DNA of 33,938 nt from Actinomycetes bacterium (GCA_035506535.1 DATJPE010000006.1:1-33938); one strand, 5' to 3'; positions 8,096 through 16,063 are shown, counted from the stretch's first letter. Numbers and translations: made by a program. Notes: a model not told the origin generated them from the letters alone.

Positions 8096-8918
8096 GACCG
8101 CCCCGCCGCAGCATCGAGAGGGCGACGACGACGTCCTCCAGGTCCGGTGAGACGGCGACCGCATCCGCCGCGGGGACCGGCTGGTCCCCACCCTCGGGCC
8201 AGTACTCGTGGTAGGTCCTGCCCCGCCGCCACGCCCAGGCGGGGCGGACCGGACGCTCCGTGACCGTGACCCTGCCGGGAAGCGACCCGAGCACGTCCGA
8301 GGGGGTCCCCGCGGCCAGGGTGACGCCCCCGTCCAGGGCGAGCAGCGTGCCCGCCCGCTCGCCCTCGTCGAGGTAGGTGGTCGACATCGCCACCGCGCAG
8401 CCGCCCGCGGCCGCCTCGGAGACCAGGCGCCACAGCTCGACCCGGCTCACCGGGTCCACGCCCGTGCTGGGCTCGTCGAGGACGAGGACCTCGGGTCGGT
8501 GCAGCACGGCCATGCAGAAGCCGAGCTTGCGGCGCATCCCTCCGGACAGAAGGGCGGCGGGCCGGTCCGCGACCGCCGCGAGGTCGGCCCGGTCCAGCAG
8601 CTCGTCCCGTCGCCGGAGCAGTGCCTCACCGCGCAGCCCGTAGATCCCGCCGACGAAGTCCATGTTCTGGCGTACGGTCAGCGCGGCCCAGCTGCCGCTG
8701 CCGGCGGTGAGGTAGCCGATCCGCTCGGGGGCAGGCAGCTCCACCTCGCCGGAGGTGAGCCGGACCTCCCCCACCAGGCAGCGCAGGAGCGTGGTCTTGC
8801 CGGCCCCGTCACCTCCGACGACCGCGGCGACGGTGCCCGGTTCGACCTCCAGGCTCACGCCGTCGAGCGCGACGGTGTCCCCGAAGCGCACGACGGCCGA
8901 GCGCAGGGCGGATGTCAT
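8088..8918 (-). CDS. ABC transporter ATP-binding protein (second of two)
   Basis: A 276-residue ATPase with Walker A GGDGAGKTT, signature LSGGMRRKLGF and Walker B VLVLDEPSTGVD. The switch position reads STTYLDE, with Tyr where a His is usual (the sister subunit has TTHYMRE), so this site may be catalytically weak. ATG 8918 overlaps the permease stop as ATGA. The C-terminal tail is rich in W and Y (RPAWAWRRGRTYHEYWPEGGD) and is unlike the sister subunit. Two unequal ATPases with a single permease suggest a heterodimeric motor on a permease homodimer, an inference from gene content. Confidence 0.85.
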   Translation of the reverse strand: MTSALRSAVVRFGDTVALDGVSLEVEPGTVAAVVGGDGAGKTTLLRCLVGEVRLTSGEVELPAPERIGYLTAGSGSWAALTVRQNMDFVGGIYGLRGEALLRRRDELLDRADLAAVADRPAALLSGGMRRKLGFCMAVLHRPEVLVLDEPSTGVDPVSRVELWRLVSEAAAGGCAVAMSTTYLDEGERAGTLLALDGGVTLAAGTPSDVLGSLPGRVTVTERPVRPAWAWRRGRTYHEYWPEGGDQPVPAADAVAVSPDLEDVVVALSMLRRGGRG

Positions 8919-9973
8919 GCGCCCGCCGGGGCCGACTCGCCGACCGCCGGCCGGTGCCGGTGCCGTCGGGCCGGCGCGAGGTCGCGCCGGAAGCGCAGCG
9001 TGGCGCCGGTGAAGACCACGACGGCCATGACGGTGAGCACGAGGAAGGGCAGCCACAACGAGGCGAGTGACGCCCCCTGGAGCATCACCCCGCGCGAGAT
9101 CATCGTGAAGTAGGTGAGCGGCAGCAGGTAGCCGATCCAGCGCACACCGGCTGCCATGGCGTCCAGCGGGAAGATCATCCCCGAGAGCAGGATCTGGGGC
9201 AGCAGGAAGAAGAACGCCGTCTGGATGGCCTGGCCGGCAGTCTGCGAGATCGTCGAGATGAACACCCCGAGACCGAGCACCACGAACAGGAAGAGCGCCG
9301 ACCCCGCGGCGAACACCGCGACGTTGCCGTTGAAGGGCACGTGGAACAGCCCGATGCCGAGGACGGTGACGATGGTCAGGTCGACGGCGGCCACCACGAA
9401 GTAGGGCGCGATCTTGCCGAGGATGACCTGGCTCGGGGGGATCGGCATGACGGCGAGCTGCTCCAGGGTGCCCATCTCGCGCTCCCGGACCAGCCCGATG
9501 CTCGTGACGATCGTGCCGATGAAGGTGAGGATCAGCCCGATGATCGCCGGGACCATCACCCACGAGGTCTTCAGGTCCGGGTTGAAGAGGATCTCGGCCC
9601 TGACCGCCGACCCCGCTTTGTTCAGCACGGACACCGTCGACTGCGCCGCGAACAGGTTCGACCCGTCGACCAGCGCGGTCACGGGCTCCTCGCCGGTGAC
9701 GAACGCGACGTCGACCTGGTTGTCGCGCAGGAGGTCCTCGGCGTGCGCCCGGTCCTGGCCGGGCTCGACGACCTCGACGTGGAAGAACGGCGGCAGCGTG
9801 CTCGCAACCTGCTCGGCATTCGGCCCGACCACGGCCGCATCGACGTGGGAGACGTAGAAGTTGGCGGCGTAGCCGAAGATCACCAGCAGGAGCAGGGGCA
9901 TGGCGACCAGCAGGCCGAGGGTGCGCCGGTCCCGGCGCAGCTCGCGGAACTCCTTGACGATCATCGCGCGCAT
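8915..9973 (-). CDS. ABC-2 type permease (YbhS/YbhR-like)
   Basis: A 352-residue membrane protein: an N-terminal helix (LGLLVAMPLLLLVIFGYAANFYV), a large extracytoplasmic loop of about 130 residues, then five hydrophobic segments from VPAIIGLILTFIGTIV onward. The REMGTLEQLAVMPI motif is typical of the ABC2_membrane_3 family. It should export drugs, lipids or similar hydrophobic molecules using the two ATPases encoded next. The first ATG (9973) is followed by another at 9964; neither has a good Shine-Dalgarno, so the start is uncertain by three residues. It is the first gene of the operon permease-ATPase-ATPase-TetR, all overlapping. Confidence 0.87.
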   Translation of the reverse strand: MRAMIVKEFRELRRDRRTLGLLVAMPLLLLVIFGYAANFYVSHVDAAVVGPNAEQVASTLPPFFHVEVVEPGQDRAHAEDLLRDNQVDVAFVTGEEPVTALVDGSNLFAAQSTVSVLNKAGSAVRAEILFNPDLKTSWVMVPAIIGLILTFIGTIVTSIGLVREREMGTLEQLAVMPIPPSQVILGKIAPYFVVAAVDLTIVTVLGIGLFHVPFNGNVAVFAAGSALFLFVVLGLGVFISTISQTAGQAIQTAFFFLLPQILLSGMIFPLDAMAAGVRWIGYLLPLTYFTMISRGVMLQGASLASLWLPFLVLTVMAVVVFTGATLRFRRDLAPARRHRHRPAVGESAPAGA

Positions 9974-10005
9974 GCCGGGGACGCTAGCAACGGCTCGCCG
10001 GCTAA

Positions 10006-10021
10006 ATCAACGCTTGTTCAA
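10006..10021. promoter_or_regulatory. Possible TetR operator before the export operon
   Basis: ATCAAC-GCTT-GTTCAA is an imperfect inverted repeat (4 of 6 arm positions) about 33 bases upstream of the permease start, in an AT-richer patch of the 73-base gap after efeO. The position suits a binding site for the operon's own TetR protein. The symmetry is modest, so this is tentative. Confidence 0.3.
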
Positions 10022-10046
10022 TTCGGACACGGACGGCTCGACCGCG

Positions 10047-10904
10047 CTAGACGACCAGCGCCGCCACCTGCGAGAGCGGCTCGGCCAGCGCGTCGACCTG
10101 CTGGGCGAGGCGGCGTCGGGCAGCCGCGTCGACCGCGGTGTAGGGCTGCCAACCGGAGCCGCTGCGGTACGCCGCCAGCGAGCGCGCCGCCTCTGCGAAA
10201 CGCTTCCGCACCGTCGTGGCGAGCTGCGGATCCTTGGCCGCGAGCAGCGGCTCGACGAGGGTGAAGGCCTCTTGGGAGCCGGCCAGGTTGGCGGCGAAGT
10301 CCGACAGGTCGGTGTGGCTGTAGCGGTCCTCCTCGCCGGTGACCTTGCTCCTCGCGATCTCGTCCAGCAGTGACGTGGCGCCGTTCGCGAGCTGGGCCGG
10401 CTGGTAGGACTCGGTCACGACCAGCGCGCGCAGCCGGGCGATGTCGGCGTCGAGCCGGTTCGCCAGCGACGTGGCCCCGCGGGTCGTGCCAGCGACCCAG
10501 AGAAGCTGCTCGAGCCGGTGGAACCCGGTCCAGTCCCGGGGACTCGCGACGTCGTCGATCCGGGCGTCGATCGCGGGGTCGAGGTCGCCGAAGCTCTCGG
10601 CCACCGGCTCGATCGTCTCGTAGTGGTAGCGGGCCGGCGCGTACAGCGCCTTGGCCCGGGCCAGGTCTCCGGCCCGCACCGCGTCGGTGAACCGCCTGCT
10701 GGCGGTGCTGAGCTCGGCGACCTGGTGGACCACCCAGGAGTGGTAGGCCGCCGTCGCCGCGGCGGCCGCCGCGGAGTCGGCCGAAGCGGCGAGGGCCGCC
10801 GACGACGAGCGCGGCTGGGCGGACCCACTGGCCCCGCAGGCGGCAAGCGCACTCGAGGCCACCACCGCGCTGATGACCACCGTCACCGACCTGCGACTAC
10901 GCAT
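10047..10904 (-). CDS. efeO: EfeO-type iron-uptake lipoprotein (imelysin/M75 family)
   Basis: A 285-residue protein with a lipoprotein signal (RSRRSVTVVISAVVASSALAACG; lipid-anchored Cys after LAA). The M75 domain follows: YAPARYHYETIEPVAESFGDLDPAIDARIDDV, then WTGFHRLEQLLW with the HxxE metal-binding motif. EfeO binds iron outside the membrane and passes it to the EfeU permease, with peroxidase EfeB. Neither EfeU nor EfeB is nearby, and the usual N-terminal cupredoxin domain is absent. ATG 10904 is chosen because GGAGG lies 8 bases upstream; the GTG at 10913 overlaps that site. An iron box at 10921-10939 sits directly upstream, implying repression by DtxR/IdeR when iron is plentiful. Confidence 0.85.
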   Translation of the reverse strand: MRSRRSVTVVISAVVASSALAACGASGSAQPRSSSAALAASADSAAAAAATAAYHSWVVHQVAELSTASRRFTDAVRAGDLARAKALYAPARYHYETIEPVAESFGDLDPAIDARIDDVASPRDWTGFHRLEQLLWVAGTTRGATSLANRLDADIARLRALVVTESYQPAQLANGATSLLDEIARSKVTGEEDRYSHTDLSDFAANLAGSQEAFTLVEPLLAAKDPQLATTVRKRFAEAARSLAAYRSGSGWQPYTAVDAAARRRLAQQVDALAEPLSQVAALVV

Positions 10905-10920
10905 GGGGCTCACCTCCAGA

Positions 10921-10939
10921 TTAGGTGAGCCTTACCTTA
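10921..10939. promoter_or_regulatory. DtxR/IdeR iron box upstream of efeO
   Basis: TTAGGTGAGCCTTACCTTA matches the 19-bp DtxR/IdeR consensus (TTAGGTTAGSCTAACCTAA) at 16 of 19 positions and lies 16 bases before the efeO start codon. It occupies nearly all of the space between efeO and the TAG of the gene upstream, where a bound repressor would block efeO transcription. A DtxR-family gene lies at 12629-13321. Confidence 0.72.
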
Positions 10940-10940
10940 C

Positions 10941-11441
10941 CTAGGGCGTGATCGTCAGGCTGAACGGGGCCGACGTCGCCAGGACCGTGGACCCGTCGAC
11001 GGCCTGGATGACGAAGACGCCGCTGCGACCCAGCTCGAGGGTCAGGCGGTAGGCGCCGGCTCGGCCGACCTGGGTCGTGGCCAACGGGCCGGCGCCCTGC
11101 CGGGAGACGGTCAGGGTGGTCCCCGGCGCCACGCCCGTGGCGACGCCGGAGATCACGATCGGCGCGAACCTCCCGGCGCTCGGCGGGGTGGCTGTCACCG
11201 TGATCGCCCCGGTGGACACCAGCTGGCCGCCCGCCGAGGCGACCGGGCTTCCTGGTCGCTGGGTGGGCGAGCCGGCCACGGCCGACGAGGCGACCGGGCT
11301 CGCCGAGGGGGCCACGGACACCGGACCCGACGGGGCGGCCGAGCCGCCCCCGGACTGACCACCGGAGAGCAGCCAGCCGATCGCGCCGCCCAGCACCAGC
11401 GCCGCGGTCAGCGCCACGGCCGCCTCGCCGGCACGGTTCAC
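10941..11441 (-). CDS. Exported or membrane-anchored hypothetical protein
   Basis: A 166-residue protein starting at GTG 11441, with GAGG 5 bases upstream. An N-terminal hydrophobic segment (AAVALTAALVLGGAIGWLL) serves as signal or anchor. A low-complexity Gly/Ser/Pro/Ala linker (about residues 28-78) follows, then a small beta-rich domain with ITVTATPPSAGRFAPIVISGVATGVAPGTTLTVSR and a C-terminal VFVIQAVDGSTVLATSAPFSLTI, reminiscent of Ig-like or bacterial surface beta-sandwich folds. I do not recognise a named family. It lies 46 bases after the NlpC/P60 gene on the same strand and may be co-expressed, which hints at a cell-envelope role. Confidence 0.65.
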   Translation of the reverse strand: MNRAGEAAVALTAALVLGGAIGWLLSGGQSGGGSAAPSGPVSVAPSASPVASSAVAGSPTQRPGSPVASAGGQLVSTGAITVTATPPSAGRFAPIVISGVATGVAPGTTLTVSRQGAGPLATTQVGRAGAYRLTLELGRSGVFVIQAVDGSTVLATSAPFSLTITP

Positions 11442-11487
11442 GTCGACCTCACGGCGACGACGCTAGCCGCCCGAACTCGGGCGTCGG

Positions 11488-12306
11488 TCAGAGGACCCGG
11501 CCGAACCAGACCGCGCTGGTCCATAGCCGCTCGTAACCGGTCCGGCGACCGGGGTGGCTGGCGTGGTAGAGCCCGTCGTGACCGGCCCAGATGCCCACGT
11601 GGAAGACGTGGCTGCCGCTGTGGAAGAAGATCAGGTCCCCCGGGCGGGCCTGGGAGCGGCTGATGTGCCGGACCAGGGAGTACTGCCGGGCCGCGCTGTG
11701 CGGCAGGCCGACGCCCAGCTTGGCGAAGACGTAGCGCGTATAGCCGGAGCAGTCGAAGCCTCGCGGCGTCGTGCCGCCGAAGCGGTACGGACCGCCGATG
11801 TACTTGCGAGCCGTCCGGATGATGTTGGCGGGGGACAGCCGGGTGGCTCGCGCCTTGGCGCGGGCCACCGAGAAGCGGTAGGCGACGTGCCAGGTGCCGA
11901 CGTCGACGACACCGTTGACCTGGACATGGCCCCACTTCTGGACCTTGCGCACCTTGGCCCTGGTCGCGGCGCCGAAGCGGCCGTCGACGCGGACGCCGAC
12001 GTAACCCTGCAGCTTGCGGACAGCGGACCCCTTGGAGCCGTAGCGCAGCGTGGGATGGGTACGCGCGAACGCCCTGGCCGCGGCATCGGCAGCCACCACC
12101 GCGCCGGTGGGGTTGGCGGCCTGACCCGCGGGGCGGACCGGGACGGCGGCGGCGGGAGACGCCGTCGCCAACGTGCCGGTCACGGCCGTCAGCGCGACCA
12201 CGGACAGCGCGGTCGCGGCGAGCCGGCGAACTCGACGCGACGTCGGCTGCGATGGCTGAGAGAACTGCGATGTCTGGGGGGCCTCGTCAGGGCGCAGGGC
12301 GGCCAC
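11488..12306 (-). CDS. Secreted NlpC/P60 peptidoglycan hydrolase
   Basis: A 272-residue protein starting at GTG 12306. Twin arginines plus a hydrophobic stretch (about residues 24-54) form the signal peptide. A peptidoglycan-binding-like region follows (LRYGSKGSAVRKLQGYVGVRVDGRFGAATRAKVRKVQ, about 88-124). The C-terminal NlpC/P60 domain has catalytic Cys186 in GFDCSGYT, His236 in HVFHVGIW, and a further His in YHASH. Such enzymes cut peptide cross-links in peptidoglycan during growth or spore wake-up. A ydaO-type c-di-AMP riboswitch covers its leader, and AAGGA 5 bases before the GTG abuts the aptamer's last stem, so translation may be ligand-controlled. Confidence 0.9.
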   Translation of the reverse strand: MAALRPDEAPQTSQFSQPSQPTSRRVRRLAATALSVVALTAVTGTLATASPAAAVPVRPAGQAANPTGAVVAADAAARAFARTHPTLRYGSKGSAVRKLQGYVGVRVDGRFGAATRAKVRKVQKWGHVQVNGVVDVGTWHVAYRFSVARAKARATRLSPANIIRTARKYIGGPYRFGGTTPRGFDCSGYTRYVFAKLGVGLPHSAARQYSLVRHISRSQARPGDLIFFHSGSHVFHVGIWAGHDGLYHASHPGRRTGYERLWTSAVWFGRVL

Positions 12307-12312
12307 AGGGGT

Positions 12313-12462
12313 CCTTCTCCGGACGCCTGCGGGGTCAGCTGTCGGGTTCGGACCGGAGAATGGCCCGGCCGCACGGATGCGGCTTCACCCCTAGGCTCGA
12401 GCGACGCTGCTCGGGCCGTCGTACGGGTGGGTCCCCCACTCCTGCCCAACGGATCGGTCCGC
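12313..12462 (-). ncRNA. ydaO/yuaA c-di-AMP riboswitch
   Basis: On the minus strand the leader reads GGGGGACCCA, later TAGGGGTGAA, then CCGAACCCGACAGCTGACC and CGCAGGCG. These are the invariant blocks of the ydaO class in the right order. A perfect 8-bp stem TTCTCCGG/CCGGAGAA (12360-12353 with 12322-12315) frames the CCGAACCC...GGCG core, and a variable hairpin GCCGCA-TCCG-TGCGGC precedes it. In actinobacteria this RNA commonly controls cell-wall hydrolases, which fits the NlpC/P60 gene starting 7 bases downstream. No space remains for a terminator between aptamer and start codon, so control may be translational. The outer limit is approximate. Confidence 0.88.
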
Positions 12463-12536
12463 ACGTGGCCGGCAGTGGGGGCAGGACTCGGCGGCCACCA
12501 CCAGCACCCCGGTCCTTGCGATGCCGAGGCGTGGTG

Positions 12537-12542
12537 AGGCTA
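12537..12542 (-). promoter_or_regulatory. Candidate -10 box for the riboswitch transcript
   Basis: TAGCCT on the minus strand, about 75 bases before the first conserved riboswitch block, would give a leader near 225 bases. No convincing -35 box is seen. Confidence 0.3.
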
Positions 12543-12628
12543 GCCGAAACCAGGACGAAATTCCTAGTTCGACGCGTGTTCACCACGCTGCGCAGGGCGA
12601 CAGTTCACCCGCACGGCCGCATCCGCGG

Positions 12629-13321
12629 CTACGCGGAGGCGGCGGCCACGAAGATGTGCGACCCGGTCCCGGGGTCGACCTCGACGTACTCCGACAGTGA
12701 CCCCACCAGCAGCCCGCCACCGGCGGAGGCGCGGACGGCGACGTTGTGCCCCGGGCGTACGCCCGCCCGCCGTAGCCGAGCCATCAGGGCCGCGTCGGTC
12801 TGGACCGGCTCGCCGATGCGGCGGACGGCGACCCGGCGCGACTGCTCACCGGCCACGTCGGTGAGCGTGCTCAGCGGCTCGTCAGTCTCGGGAGGGTGCT
12901 CCTCCCCCAGCTCCTCCAGGCCCGGGATCGGGTTGCCGTACGGCGAGGTCGTCGGGTGGTGCAGCAGCTCGAGCAGGCGCCGCTCGACCTCCTCGCTCAT
13001 CACGTGCTCCCAGCGGCAGGCCTCCGGGTGCACGTCCTCCCAGTCGAGCCCGATCACGTCGACCAGCAGGCACTCGGCGAGGCGGTGCTTGCGCATGACC
13101 CGGGTAGCGAGGACCCGCCCCTTCTCGCTGAGCTGGAGATGGCGGTCCCCCTCGACGCTGACCAGACCGTCGCGCTCCATCCGGGCCACGGTCTGGCTCA
13201 CGGTCGGGCCGGTCTGGCCCAATCGCTCGGCGATCCGGGCGCGCAGCGGCGTGATGCCCTCCTCCTCCAGCTCGAAGATCGTGCGGAGGTACATCTCCGT
13301 GGTGTCGATGAGGTCGTTCAC
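12629..13321 (-). CDS. dtxR: DtxR/IdeR family metal-dependent repressor
   Basis: A 230-residue regulator. With GTG 13321 as start, the metal ligands fall exactly at DtxR numbering: Met10 (DTTEM), His79 and Glu83 (HRLAE), His98, Cys102, Glu105 and His106 (HPEACRWEH). Both metal sites are therefore intact. A helix-turn-helix lies at about 28-50 ([25 protein letters not shown]). The C-terminal SH3-like domain ([20 protein letters not shown]...GTGSHIFVA) completes the full-length form. It should repress iron-uptake genes with Fe(II), and an iron box lies 1.7 kb away upstream of efeO. Mn-specific MntR is less likely because of Cys102 and the SH3 domain. Confidence 0.9.
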   Translation of the reverse strand: MNDLIDTTEMYLRTIFELEEEGITPLRARIAERLGQTGPTVSQTVARMERDGLVSVEGDRHLQLSEKGRVLATRVMRKHRLAECLLVDVIGLDWEDVHPEACRWEHVMSEEVERRLLELLHHPTTSPYGNPIPGLEELGEEHPPETDEPLSTLTDVAGEQSRRVAVRRIGEPVQTDAALMARLRRAGVRPGHNVAVRASAGGGLLVGSLSEYVEVDPGTGSHIFVAAASA

Positions 13322-13460
13322 GCGCGCTGGACTCCTCGGACGGGCGGGGCGACACCTCATCCTCCCACCGCACACACCCGGCGCGCGCCTCGGTGCTCGC
13401 TGCGGCAGGCGGCCAGCGCTCACCTGGGTGGCTCGCCGCGCGCGGGGTCACAGCCGCGGC

Positions 13461-13466
13461 TAGCGT
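13461..13466 (+). promoter_or_regulatory. Leaderless-type -10 box of the photolyase gene
   Basis: TAGCGT ends exactly 7 bases before GTG 13474, and no Shine-Dalgarno is present. This placement puts the transcription start at or beside the start codon. Confidence 0.5.
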
Positions 13467-13473
13467 CCGGGCC

Positions 13474-14850
13474 GTGACCTCGGTCTGGTGGCTGCGCCGT
13501 GACCTGCGCCTGGCGGACAACCCCGCCCTGCTCGCCGCGGCGGCCGAGGGCGCGGACGCCGTCGTCGCCCTCTTCGTGGTGGATCCCGCGTTGTGGGGTC
13601 CCGCGGGGCCGGTGCGGCGCGCATACCTGCAGGCCTCGCTGCGCGCCCTGGACGCGGCCCTCGGGGGGGCGCTGCTCGTGCTGGCTGGCGACCCGGAGGC
13701 GGTGGTGCCCCGAGTCGCCGCCACCGCCGGCGCCACCGGCGTCCACGTCGCCGCCGACTTCGGCCCGTACGGCGCGCGGCGCGACCTCGCCGTCGAGCGC
13801 GCCCTGGCCGCCAACGGGCGGCGCCTCGTGCGCACCGGCAGCCCCTACGCCGTCGCGCCCCCACGGCTGCGGACCGCCGGCGGGCAGCCGTTCCGTGTCT
13901 TCACTCCCTTCTACCGAGCGTGGTGCGCGCACGGCTGGCGCGCCCCTGCCGCGGACCCGTCCGCGTCGCTGCGCTTCGTGCGCCCTCCCGGCGACTCGGA
14001 CTGGCCACCTCGGAAGGACGTACCGGGAGTGCGTCTGCCCGCCGCGGGTGAGCAGGCGGCCCTCGCCCGATGGGCCGACTTCCGTGGCGGAGGGCTGGCC
14101 GGCTACGCCCAGCTGCGCGACCGGGCGGACCTGGCCGGGACCTCGGCGCTGTCGGCCGCACTGCGCTGGGGGGAGATCCACCCGAGGACCCTGCTCGCCG
14201 ACCTCGGCGACCAGCGTGGCCACGAGCGCTTCCGCGCCGAGCTCGCCTGGCGGGAGTTCCACGCTCACGTCCTCGCCGCCGAGCCACGCTCGGCGCGCGA
14301 GGACCTGCGGCCGGAGATGGGCCGCATGGAGTACGCCCGCGGGCCTGACGCCGACGCGGCGTTCGCCGCGTGGGCGGAGGGACGTACCGGCTTCCCCTTC
14401 GTCGACGCGGGGATGCGCCAGCTGCGCCGAGAGGGCTGGATGCACAACCGGGTGCGCATGGTGGTCGCCTCCTTCCTCGTCAAGGACCTCCACCAGTCAT
14501 GGCAGCGCGGGGCCCGCGAGTTCATGCGCTGGCTGCGCGACGGCGACCTCGCCTCCAACCAGCTGTCGTGGCAGTGGGTCGCCGGGTCGGGCACCGACGC
14601 GGCGCCGTATTTCCGGGTGTTCAACCCCGTCCTGCAGGGGCGTCGGCACGATCCGGAGGGTGACTACGTCCGTCGCTACGTCCCCGAGCTCGGCGACGTC
14701 CCGGGGAGCGCCGTCCACGAACCGTGGCTGCTGCCCGGGGGCGTACCGCCCGGCTATCCCGAGCGCGTCGTCGACCACGCGGCGGAACGCGAGGAGGCCC
14801 TCGCCCGCTTCGACGCGGTACGCCGCCGGGAGCCCCGCGCATCGGGATGA
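13474..14850 (+). CDS. phr: Deoxyribodipyrimidine photolyase
   Basis: A 458-residue FAD photolyase that splits UV-induced cyclobutane pyrimidine dimers with light. The N-terminal antenna domain opens WWLRRDLRLADNPALL. The catalytic domain has ELAWREFHAHVL, TGFPFVDAGMRQLRREGWMHNRVRMVVASFLVKDL, WQRGAREFMRWLRDGDLASNQLSWQWVAGSGTDAAPYFRVFNP and the electron-transfer Trp residues of these blocks. Their conservation favours class I CPD photolyase over cryptochrome. GTG 13474 is chosen because the conserved N-terminus begins there and a -10 box sits 7 bases before it. The gene is divergent from dtxR and is followed after 50 bases by the ParA-like gene, so the UdgX operon may be read from the same promoter. 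Confidence 0.92.
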   Translation: MTSVWWLRRDLRLADNPALLAAAAEGADAVVALFVVDPALWGPAGPVRRAYLQASLRALDAALGGALLVLAGDPEAVVPRVAATAGATGVHVAADFGPYGARRDLAVERALAANGRRLVRTGSPYAVAPPRLRTAGGQPFRVFTPFYRAWCAHGWRAPAADPSASLRFVRPPGDSDWPPRKDVPGVRLPAAGEQAALARWADFRGGGLAGYAQLRDRADLAGTSALSAALRWGEIHPRTLLADLGDQRGHERFRAELAWREFHAHVLAAEPRSAREDLRPEMGRMEYARGPDADAAFAAWAEGRTGFPFVDAGMRQLRREGWMHNRVRMVVASFLVKDLHQSWQRGAREFMRWLRDGDLASNQLSWQWVAGSGTDAAPYFRVFNPVLQGRRHDPEGDYVRRYVPELGDVPGSAVHEPWLLPGGVPPGYPERVVDHAAEREEALARFDAVRRREPRASG

Positions 14851-14900
14851 GTTCACGACCGCGGGCGCTGGTCTGAGCCGACGTACGGCAGACTCACGCC

Positions 14901-15713
14901 GTGCTCGTGGTCAGCGTGGTCAGCCTGAAGGGCGGGGTGGGCAAGACCTCCGTCACGCTCGGGCTGGCCGGCGCGGCCTGGGAGCGCGGCGCCTCGGTCC
15001 TCGTGCTCGACCTCGACCCGCAGGGCAACGCCACGACGGTGCTCGACCCGCTGGAGGTCCGCTTCTCGGCCTCCGACGTGCTGGCGGACCCGCGCGCCGA
15101 GCTGCTCGCCCACGCGATCGCGCAGAGCGGCTGGGGACCGTCGGTCGCGGTGGTGGCGGCGGACTCGCTGCTGGAACGGCACAACGCCCTCGCCGGGCGC
15201 GACTCGACGCTGCACCTGCGCATCGCCTTGTCGGGTCTGTCCGGGTGGGACGTCGTCCTCATCGACACGCCCCCCTCGCTGGCCGGGCTGACGCGCAACG
15301 CCCTCGTCGCCGCGAACTTCGCCCTCGTCGTCACCGAGCCCTCGCTGTTCGCGCTGCAGGGTGCGCAGGCGGCGCTGGAGGCGATCGACGTCGTGCGAGG
15401 GGACAACCTGCGGCTGCGGCCGGCCGGCATCGTCGTGAACAAGGTGCGCGGCCAGTCGACCGAGCACCGGTACCGCCTGGAGGAGCTGCGTACGGCCTAC
15501 GGCGACCTCGTGCTGCACCCGCCGCTGCCCGACCGAGCAGCGATCCAGCAGGCGGAGGGCGCGTGCGTCCCCGTCCAGGCATGGCGGTCGCCGGGGGCGC
15601 GGGAGCTGGCGGACGCCTTCGACGACCTCTTCGACCAGGTGATGGCGCTGCCCTCCGCCGAGCTGGGCCCGCTGCTCGGACGTGACCGCTCCACGCGCGA
15701 GGAGTCCCGATGA
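14901..15713 (+). CDS. ParA/MinD-like ATPase
   Basis: A 270-residue protein beginning at GTG 14901 with MLVVSVVSLKGGVGKTSVTLGLAGAA: the deviant Walker A motif with signature Lys10 and Lys15. LVLDLDPQGNATT (A' motif) and DVVLIDTPPSL (Walker B) follow, all typical of ParA. There is no N-terminal helix-turn-helix, so it is the short ParA type. ParA proteins bind DNA nonspecifically as ATP dimers and are released by a small partner. Here the partner candidate is the ribbon-helix-helix protein whose ATG overlaps the stop codon (ATGA). The chromosomal parAB near the replication origin is normally elsewhere and beside gid/rnpA genes; this copy sits between DNA-repair genes. Its job is unknown. Confidence 0.85.
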   Translation: MLVVSVVSLKGGVGKTSVTLGLAGAAWERGASVLVLDLDPQGNATTVLDPLEVRFSASDVLADPRAELLAHAIAQSGWGPSVAVVAADSLLERHNALAGRDSTLHLRIALSGLSGWDVVLIDTPPSLAGLTRNALVAANFALVVTEPSLFALQGAQAALEAIDVVRGDNLRLRPAGIVVNKVRGQSTEHRYRLEELRTAYGDLVLHPPLPDRAAIQQAEGACVPVQAWRSPGARELADAFDDLFDQVMALPSAELGPLLGRDRSTREESR

Positions 15714-16063
15714 CCAACCCGACACCGAGGGCCGCACTGTCGCGCACCGGCTCGGGGGTGACGCGACCGCCGTTGCCCCGGCCGGTGCACCCCGAGTCGA
15801 CCGCCGAGCCGCCTGCCCCGGGTGGGACCGCCCCCTCCCCACCCGCGCCCGACAAACACCAGCCGGACAAGCACCAGCCCGACGCACGCAAGACCAAGAA
15901 GGGGCACAAGGGCCACCACAGGGCACCCGACGCCGAGACCGTGGAGGTCCGGGTCCTCCTGCGCAAGCCCGCCCGCCGCGCGCTCAAGGACGCCGCGCGA
16001 GAGCGGGACACATCGCCCGAGGAGCTGGCCGCCCTGGTCCTCGAGGCCTGGCTCGAACGGTGA
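15710..16063 (+). CDS. Ribbon-helix-helix protein, possible ParA partner
   Basis: A 117-residue protein with two parts. The first 75 residues are disordered, rich in Pro, Lys and His, with a short repeat (DKHQPDKHQPDARKTKKGHKGHH). The last 40 residues form a ribbon-helix-helix fold like CopG/Arc: beta strand VEVRVLLRK, helix ARRALKDAARER, then SPEELAALVLEAWLER. Plasmid ParA systems often use such proteins as centromere-binding partners, the disordered N-terminal arm stimulating the ATPase. Overlap with the ParA gene at ATGA and with udgX at GTGA supports a joint function. The fold is recognised by pattern; the partner role is inference. Confidence 0.72.
   Translation: MTNPTPRAALSRTGSGVTRPPLPRPVHPESTAEPPAPGGTAPSPPAPDKHQPDKHQPDARKTKKGHKGHHRAPDAETVEVRVLLRKPARRALKDAARERDTSPEELAALVLEAWLER

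Noticed and set aside
14901-16063. Chromosomal parAB origin-segregation locus
   Set aside because: There is no ParB-type protein, no parS palindrome seen nearby, and no rnpA/gid/trx neighbours; the partner is an RHH protein within a repair operon.
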